Origin: Acetofilamentum sp.
GTDB taxonomy: Bacteria > Bacteroidota > Bacteroidia > Bacteroidales > DTU049
Reading direction: 5' to 3'
Length of the DNA: 5,557 nucleotides
Assembly (NCBI GenBank): GCA_020720525.1
Contig: DYON01000177.1
Span: 1 to 5,557 of the forward strand
Shown here: in pieces, positions 1 to 5,557 of the stretch
Numbering within the stretch: the first letter of the stretch is position 1
Layout: each line of letters begins with the position of its first letter
The notes under the pieces: model-generated
Databases searched by the model: none
Told to the model about the DNA's origin: nothing
The model's input: only the letters and a program-made list of their open reading frames with translations
Program-made: the position numbers and the translations under genes

Positions 1-290
1 ATTTTTTCGCAATTATAACACTTCCCATTGTAATAATACAACCATATCCAATTTATCTGCACTGGAGAATCGTTTGTGTTTTCCAATTTTATTAGCACAT
101 TTTCCTGATGGATGCCATTATAAACATCTTTGTATTCGCAATTCTTGTAATAGAAATTGACGCCATCCATTTCATAAAGAAATTCCCAATTGCCCGAGCG
201 CTTAAATTCTACTTCTTGAGCAAAAGATTGACTGGAAAAGAAGCCTACAAAAACAATCAATGCTGCAATCGTTACTTTTATCAGTTTCAT
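1..290 (-). CDS. Secreted hypothetical protein, C-terminus cut by window edge
   Basis: Reading the minus strand from the ATG at 290-288, the frame stays open for 96 codons and runs off the left edge, so only the N-terminus is present. Residues 1-24 form a clear type I signal peptide: a Lys-containing n-region, a hydrophobic core (AALIVFVGFF) and a likely cleavage after QSFA, before Gln25. The mature part is rich in aromatic and polar residues and starts with a Trp-containing stretch near residue 35. Cys51, Cys91 and Cys94 (the last two as CYNC) could form disulfides outside the cytoplasm or bind a metal. The Q-E-N-V-L-I-K-L-E-N stretch near 62-71 suggests a beta-sandwich strand. From memory it resembles unnamed small secreted Bacteroidota proteins with a similar Cys pattern; I cannot name a family. 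No lipobox is seen, so it should be released to the periplasm or outside rather than lipidated. The plus-strand frame over 108-311 is its antisense shadow. Confidence 0.75.
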   Translation of the reverse strand, partial: MKLIKVTIAALIVFVGFFSSQSFAQEVEFKRSGNWEFLYEMDGVNFYYKNCEYKDVYNGIHQENVLIKLENTNDSPVQINWIWLYYYNGKCYNCEK

Positions 291-475
291 GTTGAAAAAA
301 TTTATAATTAGATGTCGAAAATGATCAAACGTTTAATGCTCTCTGAAAATTTTTGTAAAAGTATGGAAAATTAAATTCATCCTTATCAATTTTTGGTAAT
401 TTATTGAGGTGAAATTATCATTCAACATACAAAATAAAATATCAAACGATTATCAAAATGGTTTAAGTGAAAGAT
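291..475. other. AT-rich spacer between prmC and the secreted-protein gene
   Basis: This 185-bp gap follows the prmC stop and precedes the next gene on the same (minus) strand. It holds no ORF of note, no RNA gene and no GC-rich hairpin with a T-tract that would serve as a clear terminator. The octamer ATCAAACG occurs twice (324-331 and 441-448); the first copy contains the possible -33 element of the secreted-protein gene. The gap and that possible promoter suggest that the secreted-protein gene is transcribed separately from prmC, but read-through cannot be excluded. Confidence 0.5.
297..329 (-). promoter_or_regulatory. Possible promoter of the secreted-protein gene
   Basis: On the minus strand there is a TTTG (plus 326-329), then 21 nt, then TAAATTTT (plus 297-304), and the ATG follows 6 nt later. 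The Bacteroidota consensus is TTTG or TTG, about 17-23 nt, then TAnnTTTG. The spacing fits, but the last base of the -7 element is T rather than G, and such AT-rich matches arise easily by chance. If real, transcription would start within a base or two of the start codon. Confidence 0.3.
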
Positions 476-1342
476 TTACAGTTTATTAAGTCTTTTAACT
501 TGTATCATCCGTTTTTTGGCTGAATTATCATTTCTTAGCTCAACATCTTTCCAATCAACCAATGTAATATTTACGAGTTGATCTCCAAATACAGGATTAA
601 TTTCAAAATAGACCGATTCTACTCCTTCTTTGCATATATTGAGAATTCGTTCATAAAACATAAGCGGATTGTTGTTAGGTACAAACAATGCCTGCTCGGG
701 CTCGAAGTCTTTTACTCTCGATGCTATTTCGTTTTTCTCGCTTTCAAGAACATAAGGCGGGTTGCTAACCACAATTCGGCGTTTACGAACTTTTGCTGGC
801 AGATTATTCTTCAGAATATCGCAGTAATAAAACTCAATATCGAGATTCAACCTTTTTGCATTTGAGCGGGCAATATTTAATGCATCTTCAGAAATGTCAA
901 GTCCTTTTACCAATGCCTTTGGCAAAAACGATTTCAATGCAAGCGCAATGCAGCCGCTTCCGGTGCCAATATCAATTATTTCAAGCTCGTTTTGGAAGCC
1001 GATACAATTGCTCACAACCCACTGCACAAGCTCCTCTGTTTCGGGTCGAGGAATAAGAACTCCAGCCCCAACGTGTAATTCGAGACCAGCAAACCAGGCT
1101 TTCTCAATTACATATTGAATGGGTTCGTTTTTCAACAATCGCTCAAAATCGGCATTTATTGCAAATTGAATATCTTCGGAAAGTAATTCTACTCCAGTCG
1201 AATACAATTCGAAGCGACCGATGTTCAAATGATGCATCAGCAAAATTTCCACAACCGACTTTGCTTCAACTTCATCGGAATATACCGCCGCGAGTTCGGT
1301 ACTCAACTGCCTAATAATATTGCGAATATCGCTTCCTTTCAT
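476..1342 (-). CDS. prmC: Peptide chain release factor N5-glutamine methyltransferase (PrmC/HemK)
   Basis: A 288-residue protein of normal family length. PrmC methylates the Gln of the GGQ motif in release factors RF1 and RF2 in the cytoplasm using S-adenosylmethionine, which raises termination efficiency. Visible marks: an N-terminal helical substrate-recognition domain (about 1-85) with PIQY at 74-77; the linker motif LIPRPETEELV at 96-106; SAM-binding motif I IDIGTGSGCIAL at 123-134; the acidic end of strand beta-2 at Asp149 (GLDIS); DIL at 175-177; and the catalytic NPPY at 194-197, which holds the target Gln. The C-terminal YFEINPVFGDQL (245-256) is also typical. NPPY, the RPETE linker and the N-terminal domain together separate PrmC from other NPPY enzymes such as PrmB. 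The start at 1342 fits the family N-terminus and lies 4 nt after a -7-like element. It is transcribed divergently from ribD. Nothing looks broken. Confidence 0.96.
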   Translation of the reverse strand: MKGSDIRNIIRQLSTELAAVYSDEVEAKSVVEILLMHHLNIGRFELYSTGVELLSEDIQFAINADFERLLKNEPIQYVIEKAWFAGLELHVGAGVLIPRPETEELVQWVVSNCIGFQNELEIIDIGTGSGCIALALKSFLPKALVKGLDISEDALNIARSNAKRLNLDIEFYYCDILKNNLPAKVRKRRIVVSNPPYVLESEKNEIASRVKDFEPEQALFVPNNNPLMFYERILNICKEGVESVYFEINPVFGDQLVNITLVDWKDVELRNDNSAKKRMIQVKRLNKL

Positions 1343-1346
1343 TGAG

Positions 1347-1381
1347 CAAAAGTAGTGAAACAGACGCGAATAAATTGCAAA
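1347..1381 (-). promoter_or_regulatory. prmC promoter (Bacteroidota type)
   Basis: On the minus strand, TACTTTTG (plus 1347-1354) matches the Bacteroidota -7 consensus TAnnTTTG exactly. A TTTG (plus 1378-1381) lies 23 nt upstream as the -33 element, at the long end of the usual spacing. Only four bases (CTCA) separate the -7 element from the prmC ATG. Transcription from this class of promoter usually begins about 5 nt after the -7 element, which would be at or next to the A of the start codon, so the mRNA is predicted to be leaderless. The pattern is seen in the sequence; its activity is inferred. Confidence 0.6.
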
Positions 1382-1428
1382 TACTTACCATTTTTGAAAA
1401 AGTGTAGTTCAACTTCTTTCAAAATCAT

Positions 1429-1436
1429 TAATTTCG
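1429..1436 (+). promoter_or_regulatory. Likely -7 element of the ribD operon promoter
   Basis: TAATTTCG matches TAnnTTTG at all fixed positions but one (C for T) and ends four bases (CTAC) before the ribD ATG, the same distance as at prmC. No good TTTG or TTG is found 17-23 nt upstream; the nearest TTTG (1393-1396) is 32 nt away, so the -33 part is weak or absent. The predicted transcript would be leaderless, which leaves no room for an FMN riboswitch in front of ribD. Confidence 0.45.
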
Positions 1437-1440
1437 CTAC

Positions 1441-2493
1441 ATGAATGCCGACCAAAAATATATGCAGCGTTGTATGCAACTGGCAGCAGGCGGAATCGGG
1501 CACACCGAGCCAAACCCCTATGTTGGTGCAGTTGTGGTGCACAATAATATAATAATAGGTGAAGGGTTTCATAGGCAGATAGGTGGCCCACATGCCGAAG
1601 TTTTTGCAATTCAATCGGTTGAAGATATATCGCTTTTGAGGGAAAGCACATTATATGTCAATCTGGAACCCTGTTCGCACTATGGCAAAACACCGCCTTG
1701 TGCCGAGCTTATTATCAAAAATAAGATTCCCAAAGTTGTTGTGGCTATTACCGACCCAAATCCTATAGTGGCCGGCCGTGGTATCGCAATGCTGCGCGCT
1801 GCTGGCATCGAAGTTGTTGAAAATGTTTTGAGTAAAGAAGCAGCATGGCTCAACCGACGATTCATTACATTTCATGCAAAAAAGCGCCCCTACATCATTC
1901 TTAAATGGGCTCAAACAACAGATGGTTTTATCGATATCGACCGCTCCGACCCAAATGCTTCGGTAAAAGACAATTGGATCACTTGTTCCGAACTTAATAC
2001 CCTTGTTCACCAATGGCGATCGCAGGAAATGGGTATTCTAATTGGAAAAAACACGCTTATTAACGATAATCCTCAACTTACAGTTCGCAATTGGATAGGC
2101 CGAAACCCTGTAAGAATATTAATCTCCGACGAAATGCCCGATGAATCGTTGGCTATTTTTGGAACAGACCAGCAAACCATCGTTTTCAATCCACTCGAAA
2201 ACAAACAAACCATCAAAGCCTACTACATCAAGATAGAATTCGGCAGCAATGTGATTGACTCTGTGCTCGAAAAGCTTCACGAATTAGGAATTTCGAGCGT
2301 TATAGTTGAAGGTGGCCGTAGAATTTTCGACTCATTTATTGCCTCAGGACTTTGGGACGAAGCTATAATTCTCACTGGGGCAAAAAAATTCGGGCAAGGA
2401 CTCGAAGCTCCTTTGCTTATTAATGCTATCGAAATTGAACACAAAAAATTCGGATCCGACCACATGAATATTTTGATCAATTCTGCATTATGA
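1441..2493 (+). CDS. ribD: Bifunctional riboflavin biosynthesis protein RibD (deaminase/reductase)
   Basis: A 350-residue protein of near-standard length with both RibD domains. The N-terminal zinc deaminase (about 1-145) removes the pyrimidine amino group from diaminohydroxyphosphoribosylaminopyrimidine, and the C-terminal reductase (about 148-350) reduces the ribose with NADPH; both are cytoplasmic steps of riboflavin synthesis. Deaminase marks: NPYVGAVVV at 25-33, HAE at 51-53 (His51 zinc ligand, Glu53 proton shuttle), and PCSHYGKTPPC at 77-87 with zinc ligands Cys78 and Cys87. DPNPIVAGRG at 105-114 is also typical. Reductase marks: RPYIILKWAQTTDG at 149-162 (Lys155 and Asp161 conserved; Thr159 where many homologues have Ser), GILIGKNTLINDNPQLTVR at 198-216, and VEGGRRIFDSFI at 289-300. 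The gene heads a tight operon, its TGA overlapping the next ATG (ATGA). No upstream riboswitch is seen. All catalytic residues I can place are intact. Confidence 0.96.
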   Translation: MNADQKYMQRCMQLAAGGIGHTEPNPYVGAVVVHNNIIIGEGFHRQIGGPHAEVFAIQSVEDISLLRESTLYVNLEPCSHYGKTPPCAELIIKNKIPKVVVAITDPNPIVAGRGIAMLRAAGIEVVENVLSKEAAWLNRRFITFHAKKRPYIILKWAQTTDGFIDIDRSDPNASVKDNWITCSELNTLVHQWRSQEMGILIGKNTLINDNPQLTVRNWIGRNPVRILISDEMPDESLAIFGTDQQTIVFNPLENKQTIKAYYIKIEFGSNVIDSVLEKLHELGISSVIVEGGRRIFDSFIASGLWDEAIILTGAKKFGQGLEAPLLINAIEIEHKKFGSDHMNILINSAL

Positions 2494-3353
2494 TTTGGTT
2501 AGTATTGGCTTTGCTAACATCGACACTCATTATGGTGAATTTCAAGCTTTATCCGAAGTTTGGAGTTGTTGTTTTGCAGGCTATAGCCACTAATTATTTG
2601 GTTGCTTTTGTAGCTGGGCTTATCACGTTGCAAAACGAATCGCCAGTCGATTTCGCACAACAAGCTTGGTTTCCTCTAAGTTTGCTTTCGGGTATGCTGT
2701 TGATTCTCGTTTTTTTTGTTTTTGCTTCGTCGGCAGCCAAAGTTGGCATTGCCATCACATCGGTTAGCAGCAAAATGTCGGTTCTTATTCCCGTTGCGCT
2801 TGGTTTTTTGTTTTTTGGCGACATTGCCGATCCTGTTAAAATTTGCGGAATTGCACTTGCATTGCCAGCATTTTTGTTCATTTTTAAACGAAACGAAAAT
2901 TTCAATTTGAAAGGAATTTTTCTTGTTTTGCCCCTTCTGCTTTTTTTGGGTAATGGCATCAACGATTCCATACTTAAAACGGCGCAATTCAATTTTCTTG
3001 CAACCGACAACGACCTTGTGCGTTATCTCACTTCTGCATTTGCTACTGCTTTCTTCATTGGGGCAATATTGGTAACAATTATCAGCATTCGTAAAAAACA
3101 AAAAATTCGAATCAAAAATATTTTTGCTGGAATCGTTCTTGGCTTGCTCAATTGGTATTCGACTCTTTTTTTTCTGAAAGGGCTCACCGAAATGGATGTA
3201 ACAGTTTTTGTGCCCGTTTTTAATGTAGGAATTGTGAGTTTAGGAGCAATCACAGGTCTTGTTTTCTTTCGCGAAAAAATGGGAAAATGGAATATTTTCG
3301 GTCTTGTTTTGGCCACAATTGCCATTTTATTGATAGCTTTGGGAAATGGTTGA
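2490..3353 (+). CDS. EamA/DMT-family membrane transporter
   Basis: A 287-residue, very hydrophobic protein with about ten predicted membrane helices (roughly 2-20, 25-47, 60-80, 92-110, 113-132, 140-156, 178-201, 209-228, 235-258 and 266-285). This is the usual size and topology of drug/metabolite transporters built from two five-helix EamA repeats. The repeats show as matching motifs: SVLIPVALGFLFFGDIADPV near 97-116 and the PVFNVGIVSLGAITGLVFFRE region near 242-262, each a Pro-bearing helix followed by the loop and last helix of its half. It sits in the inner membrane; the substrate cannot be read from the sequence. The ATG overlaps the ribD stop as ATGA, so translation is probably coupled to ribD. 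Some DMT proteins (RibN of proteobacteria) carry riboflavin, which makes a flavin-related substrate possible but unproven. Poly-T tracts (T8 at 2710-2717 and 3166-3173) reflect Phe-rich helices. The antisense frames here are shadows. Confidence 0.85.
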   Translation: MIWLVLALLTSTLIMVNFKLYPKFGVVVLQAIATNYLVAFVAGLITLQNESPVDFAQQAWFPLSLLSGMLLILVFFVFASSAAKVGIAITSVSSKMSVLIPVALGFLFFGDIADPVKICGIALALPAFLFIFKRNENFNLKGIFLVLPLLLFLGNGINDSILKTAQFNFLATDNDLVRYLTSAFATAFFIGAILVTIISIRKKQKIRIKNIFAGIVLGLLNWYSTLFFLKGLTEMDVTVFVPVFNVGIVSLGAITGLVFFREKMGKWNIFGLVLATIAILLIALGNG

Positions 3354-3960
3354 TTCGTTTTTTACCATAGAAAAGTCAGCTCGTGCACAGTTCAAAGACC
3401 GCAATAGTCGGTTTATTGGGCTTGTGTTTCCGGTTGCCTGCGAAGAAGAAATCAAAGAAATTCAACAACAACTGCGCAAAGAATTTTACGATGCCCGCCA
3501 CCATTGTTTTGCGTGGATAATTGGTTTCGATGGAAGTTCGTTTCGTGCCAACGACGACGGCGAACCTTCTGGTAGCGCCGGAAAACCAATTTACAACCAG
3601 CTTTTGTCGGCAAACGTTACCAATATTCTATCGGTTGTGGTTCGCTATTTTGGTGGAACAAAACTGGGCGTACCAGGGCTTATAAATGCTTATAAAACAG
3701 CAACTAAGCTTGCACTTGACGAATCTGGAATTGTTAAAAAATTTACAGCCCGAAAAATGTCGCTCAGTTTCAACTACCCCGAAGTGAACACCGTAATGCA
3801 AATTGTACAGAGCGAAGGGATCAAGGTTCTCGACCAACAATTCGACATGCTTTGCACCATGGAAATTGTTGTCAAATGTAGTATTGCCGAAATGGTTTCT
3901 GGAAAATTGGAGAAAGCTGGAATTGTCTGTGTTTCAAACGACGAGATGATTGTTTTCTAA
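3346..3960 (+). CDS. YigZ/IMPACT-family protein (UPF0029 + DUF1949)
   Basis: A 204-residue protein of normal length for bacterial YigZ-type proteins. The N-terminal UPF0029/Impact domain (about 1-125) shows the family signatures: EFYDARHHCFAWIIG at 46-60, NDDGEPSGSAGKP at 69-81, and VVVRYFGGTKLGVPGL at 97-112. The C-terminal half (about 138-204) fits the DUF1949 ferredoxin-like domain, which resembles EF-G domain IV and has been proposed to bind nucleic acid or the ribosome. The eukaryotic relative IMPACT regulates the GCN2 kinase; the bacterial function is unsettled, and a proline-dipeptidase label in older annotations is not supported by motifs seen here. The start ATG lies 8 bp inside the transporter gene. 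It is well supported because the N-terminus (FTIEKSARAQFKDRNSRFIG) aligns with family starts and the next Met is far inside the fold. It is the last gene of the ribD operon; no strong terminator follows. Confidence 0.93.
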   Translation: MVDSFFTIEKSARAQFKDRNSRFIGLVFPVACEEEIKEIQQQLRKEFYDARHHCFAWIIGFDGSSFRANDDGEPSGSAGKPIYNQLLSANVTNILSVVVRYFGGTKLGVPGLINAYKTATKLALDESGIVKKFTARKMSLSFNYPEVNTVMQIVQSEGIKVLDQQFDMLCTMEIVVKCSIAEMVSGKLEKAGIVCVSNDEMIVF

Positions 3961-4065
3961 TGGCTTGAGTACGGTTCGAAGAATATGTGAATATGGAAAG
4001 CTTGGATATTCTTTGTTAATTTTAGCATGGTTTTTGATGATATTTTGGCTTCAACTTAAAAAATT
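3961..4065. other. Spacer after the ribD operon
   Basis: This 105-bp AT-rich gap has no ORF of note. A weak inverted repeat, GAATAT (3989-3994) pairing with ATATTC (4006-4011) across an 11-nt loop, is followed by T-rich sequence; it is too short and AT-rich to call a terminator with confidence. TATTTTGG (4041-4048) matches TAnnTTTG except at one base and has a TTTG 25 nt upstream (4012-4015), a little beyond normal spacing. It could be a weak promoter for the following gene with a leader of about 13 nt. No Shine-Dalgarno sequence precedes the ATG at 4066, only an A/T-rich stretch. Confidence 0.35.
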
Positions 4066-5557
4066 ATGAAAAAAGTTTACTTCATTATCATGTTTGGCTT
4101 TGCCATTTCAATTCAAGCACAAATAATCAACACACAAACTGCATCCGATAGCATTTACAGTAATTATATAAAAGATTTTCCTTACTTTGTAGAATCTGAA
4201 AATGTTTCAATTGAAATTACAGATGTTTTGGCTCGATCGATGCAGTTTTACATAACGCAAACAACCAAGATTGTAATCCAATCCGAAATTAAAGCGGACG
4301 ATTTGCCATTTTTAACAATCCCTTACAGTTTCGATCCGGCAGCAAGCATTATTGCTCCGCGAATGCAAAAGCTCACATCCGATTGGTCGGGGGTGCGCGA
4401 TCCGAGCTTAAAAGCAACCATTATTCGTTCGGGTTATAGTTCAATATTGAAAACTTTCGACTCCGACAAAACCGAAATAACAGGCAATTGGCAATATCTG
4501 CAAACCAACTACACGCCATTGCATGTGATGTACGATAAAACTAATTATTCCAATTTCAAAATATCGGAAACCTTAAAAATTGGCGACACGTTAATTATTG
4601 AAACAAAATACCATGCTCCATTTATTGAAAACTGTGAGAAAATGCAGTATTTCAGATATTTTTTCCATAGAAAATATCCAGTAAAAAACTCTTTTTTACA
4701 AATATCGTTGTTATCGAGGCTTTGGCACGACCTTGAGTTTTTCAATTTCGATCGGCCCGACACAATTGAAACAGTTGATAACACTAAAATTTATCAGTTT
4801 TCTTTTCACAATCTTTCAGCTGTTTTTTCTGAGCCCAATATTATTGCATGGCGCGAGCTCCCATATATCATGTTCGTTCCACATTTGATTGAATTTTATT
4901 ACACCATACCCAATACGCTTACCGAGAAGCAATTACCAATGCAGGCATACTTTGCACAACAACGCGATAGAGCTGGTATTGGGATAAGGATGGACATTGA
5001 CCAAGGTGTGAACAACAAGGAAACCATTGGTTACAAGCATTTTATCGAAAAGCAAATTTTAGATTGCAAAGAATGCAAAGATAGCCTCGATATCCTTGAA
5101 AAAATACACAATTATATTGCTACAAGTTTTATTTATTCTAACGATTCGGCTTATTACTTCAACACAAGTTCGGAAGGTATAAACGCAGGCGAATCGGCTG
5201 AAGCAGGAGTTTTAAGGGAATTTTGGAGATACGACACTTACAAATATATTATTAGCAAATTGCATCGGGCATATTTCTTTGGCTTTATAGCCGACAAGCG
5301 CAGTGGTGTGATTTCGACAAGCGATTTATCTTCGATGGCTCAAGGCGACTATATTTTTGCAATTGTTCACGACTCCACGCATTACGACTTTATTTATCCG
5401 AAAATGTCGAAAACAGGTTATTATATAAATGAACTTCCATTTTATTTTGAAGGAACCGATTTTGTTGCAATGCATTATATGGACTATATTCTGGATCCAA
5501 AAGCTCAAAAAGAAATTCCAGCTGAGCCTTGGATATCGAAAACACCTAGAACCGATA
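4066..5557 (+). CDS. Exported DUF3857/transglutaminase-like protein, degenerate active site, C-terminus cut off
   Basis: The frame is open for 497 codons and runs off the right edge. Residues 1-18 are a type I signal peptide (KK, hydrophobic core, cleavage after IQA before Gln19), so the protein is exported. The middle resembles DUF3857: LKIGDTLIIETKYHAP at 170-185, then FRYFFHRKYPVKNS at 196-209, like the 'G-IIE-Y-P ... PV-S' pattern of the family. From about 340 it follows the transglutaminase-like part: a helix ILEKIHNYIA near 343-352, YIFAIVHDSTHYDFIYP at 429-445, and ELPFYFEGTDFVAM at 456-469. The expected catalytic residues are missing: there is no Cys after Cys337, and the His and Asp positions appear to be Tyr429 and Tyr444. 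Cys190, Cys334 and Cys337 (CKEC) are the only cysteines. Such proteins occur widely in Bacteroidota with unknown roles. The start is the first Met giving a proper signal peptide. Family assignment is by pattern memory, hence moderate confidence. Confidence 0.65.
   Translation, partial: MKKVYFIIMFGFAISIQAQIINTQTASDSIYSNYIKDFPYFVESENVSIEITDVLARSMQFYITQTTKIVIQSEIKADDLPFLTIPYSFDPAASIIAPRMQKLTSDWSGVRDPSLKATIIRSGYSSILKTFDSDKTEITGNWQYLQTNYTPLHVMYDKTNYSNFKISETLKIGDTLIIETKYHAPFIENCEKMQYFRYFFHRKYPVKNSFLQISLLSRLWHDLEFFNFDRPDTIETVDNTKIYQFSFHNLSAVFSEPNIIAWRELPYIMFVPHLIEFYYTIPNTLTEKQLPMQAYFAQQRDRAGIGIRMDIDQGVNNKETIGYKHFIEKQILDCKECKDSLDILEKIHNYIATSFIYSNDSAYYFNTSSEGINAGESAEAGVLREFWRYDTYKYIISKLHRAYFFGFIADKRSGVISTSDLSSMAQGDYIFAIVHDSTHYDFIYPKMSKTGYYINELPFYFEGTDFVAMHYMDYILDPKAQKEIPAEPWISKTPRTD

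Noticed and set aside
324..448. Direct repeat of ATCAAACG (324-331 and 441-448) as an operator pair
   Set aside because: An 8-bp match 117 bp apart in AT-rich DNA is expected by chance. The copies are not flanked by further similarity.
578..1118. Three plus-strand frames of 74-95 codons opposite prmC
   Set aside because: They overlap conserved prmC motifs on the other strand and encode no plausible protein.
1343..1440. Possible FMN riboswitch upstream of ribD
   Set aside because: The gap is only 98 bp and shared with a divergent gene. The likely promoter sits against the ATG, and no conserved RFN-element segments are visible.
1651..2013. 120-codon open frame on the minus strand
   Set aside because: It lies fully antisense to the zinc-deaminase and linker part of ribD, whose motifs are intact. 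It shows no recognisable domain.
2594..3101. Two overlapping minus-strand frames of 138 and 141 codons
   Set aside because: They are antisense to the transporter gene. Their Lys/Asn/Arg-rich composition is what the complement of Phe- and Leu-rich codons gives.
4545..4784. 79-codon minus-strand frame
   Set aside because: It is antisense to the exported DUF3857-like gene, whose plus-strand frame is open from 4066 to the window end.
1..5557. Mobile elements, CRISPR arrays, tRNA or rRNA genes, or a defence system
   Set aside because: No transposase or integrase motifs, no regularly spaced repeats, no tRNA-like cloverleaf and no toxin or nuclease genes were seen. The gene content is mainly housekeeping plus two exported proteins.

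Overview
The window looks like an ordinary chromosomal segment of a member of the Bacteroidota, possibly a Bacteroidales or Cytophagales relative. The DNA is AT-rich and no start codon has a convincing Shine-Dalgarno sequence. Promoter-like TAnnTTTG elements lie right in front of start codons, which is the Bacteroidota -7 element. The protein sequences read like Bacteroidota versions of their families, and the last gene resembles the DUF3857/transglutaminase-like secreted proteins common in that phylum. Genus and species cannot be told from the sequence.

Layout, left to right. (1) Positions 1-290, minus strand: the N-terminal 96 codons of a small secreted protein with three cysteines, cut by the window edge. 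(2) Positions 291-475: an AT-rich spacer. (3) Positions 476-1342, minus strand: prmC, the release-factor glutamine methyltransferase. (4) Positions 1343-1440: a 98-bp divergent promoter region with back-to-back -7-like elements, each ending exactly 4 nt before its start codon. This suggests leaderless mRNAs for both prmC and ribD. (5) Positions 1441-3960, plus strand: a tightly overlapping three-gene operon of ribD (riboflavin biosynthesis), an EamA/DMT-type membrane transporter and a YigZ/IMPACT-family protein. (6) Positions 3961-4065: a short spacer. (7) Position 4066 to the right edge, plus strand: a large exported protein, incomplete at its C-terminus. It resembles DUF3857 plus a transglutaminase-like domain in which the catalytic Cys, His and Asp all appear to be lost.

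prmC (translation termination) and ribD (flavin synthesis) are housekeeping genes that share one intergenic region. The transporter is translationally coupled to ribD, so it might move a flavin or precursor, but that is inference. The YigZ protein overlaps the transporter gene and is probably co-transcribed; its role is not settled. The two exported proteins at the edges have no evident functional link to the core genes. There is no mobile element, CRISPR array, tRNA, rRNA or phage signature, and I see no sign of a new multi-gene system. The points most worth a second look are the symmetric leaderless promoter pair and the apparently dead transglutaminase.
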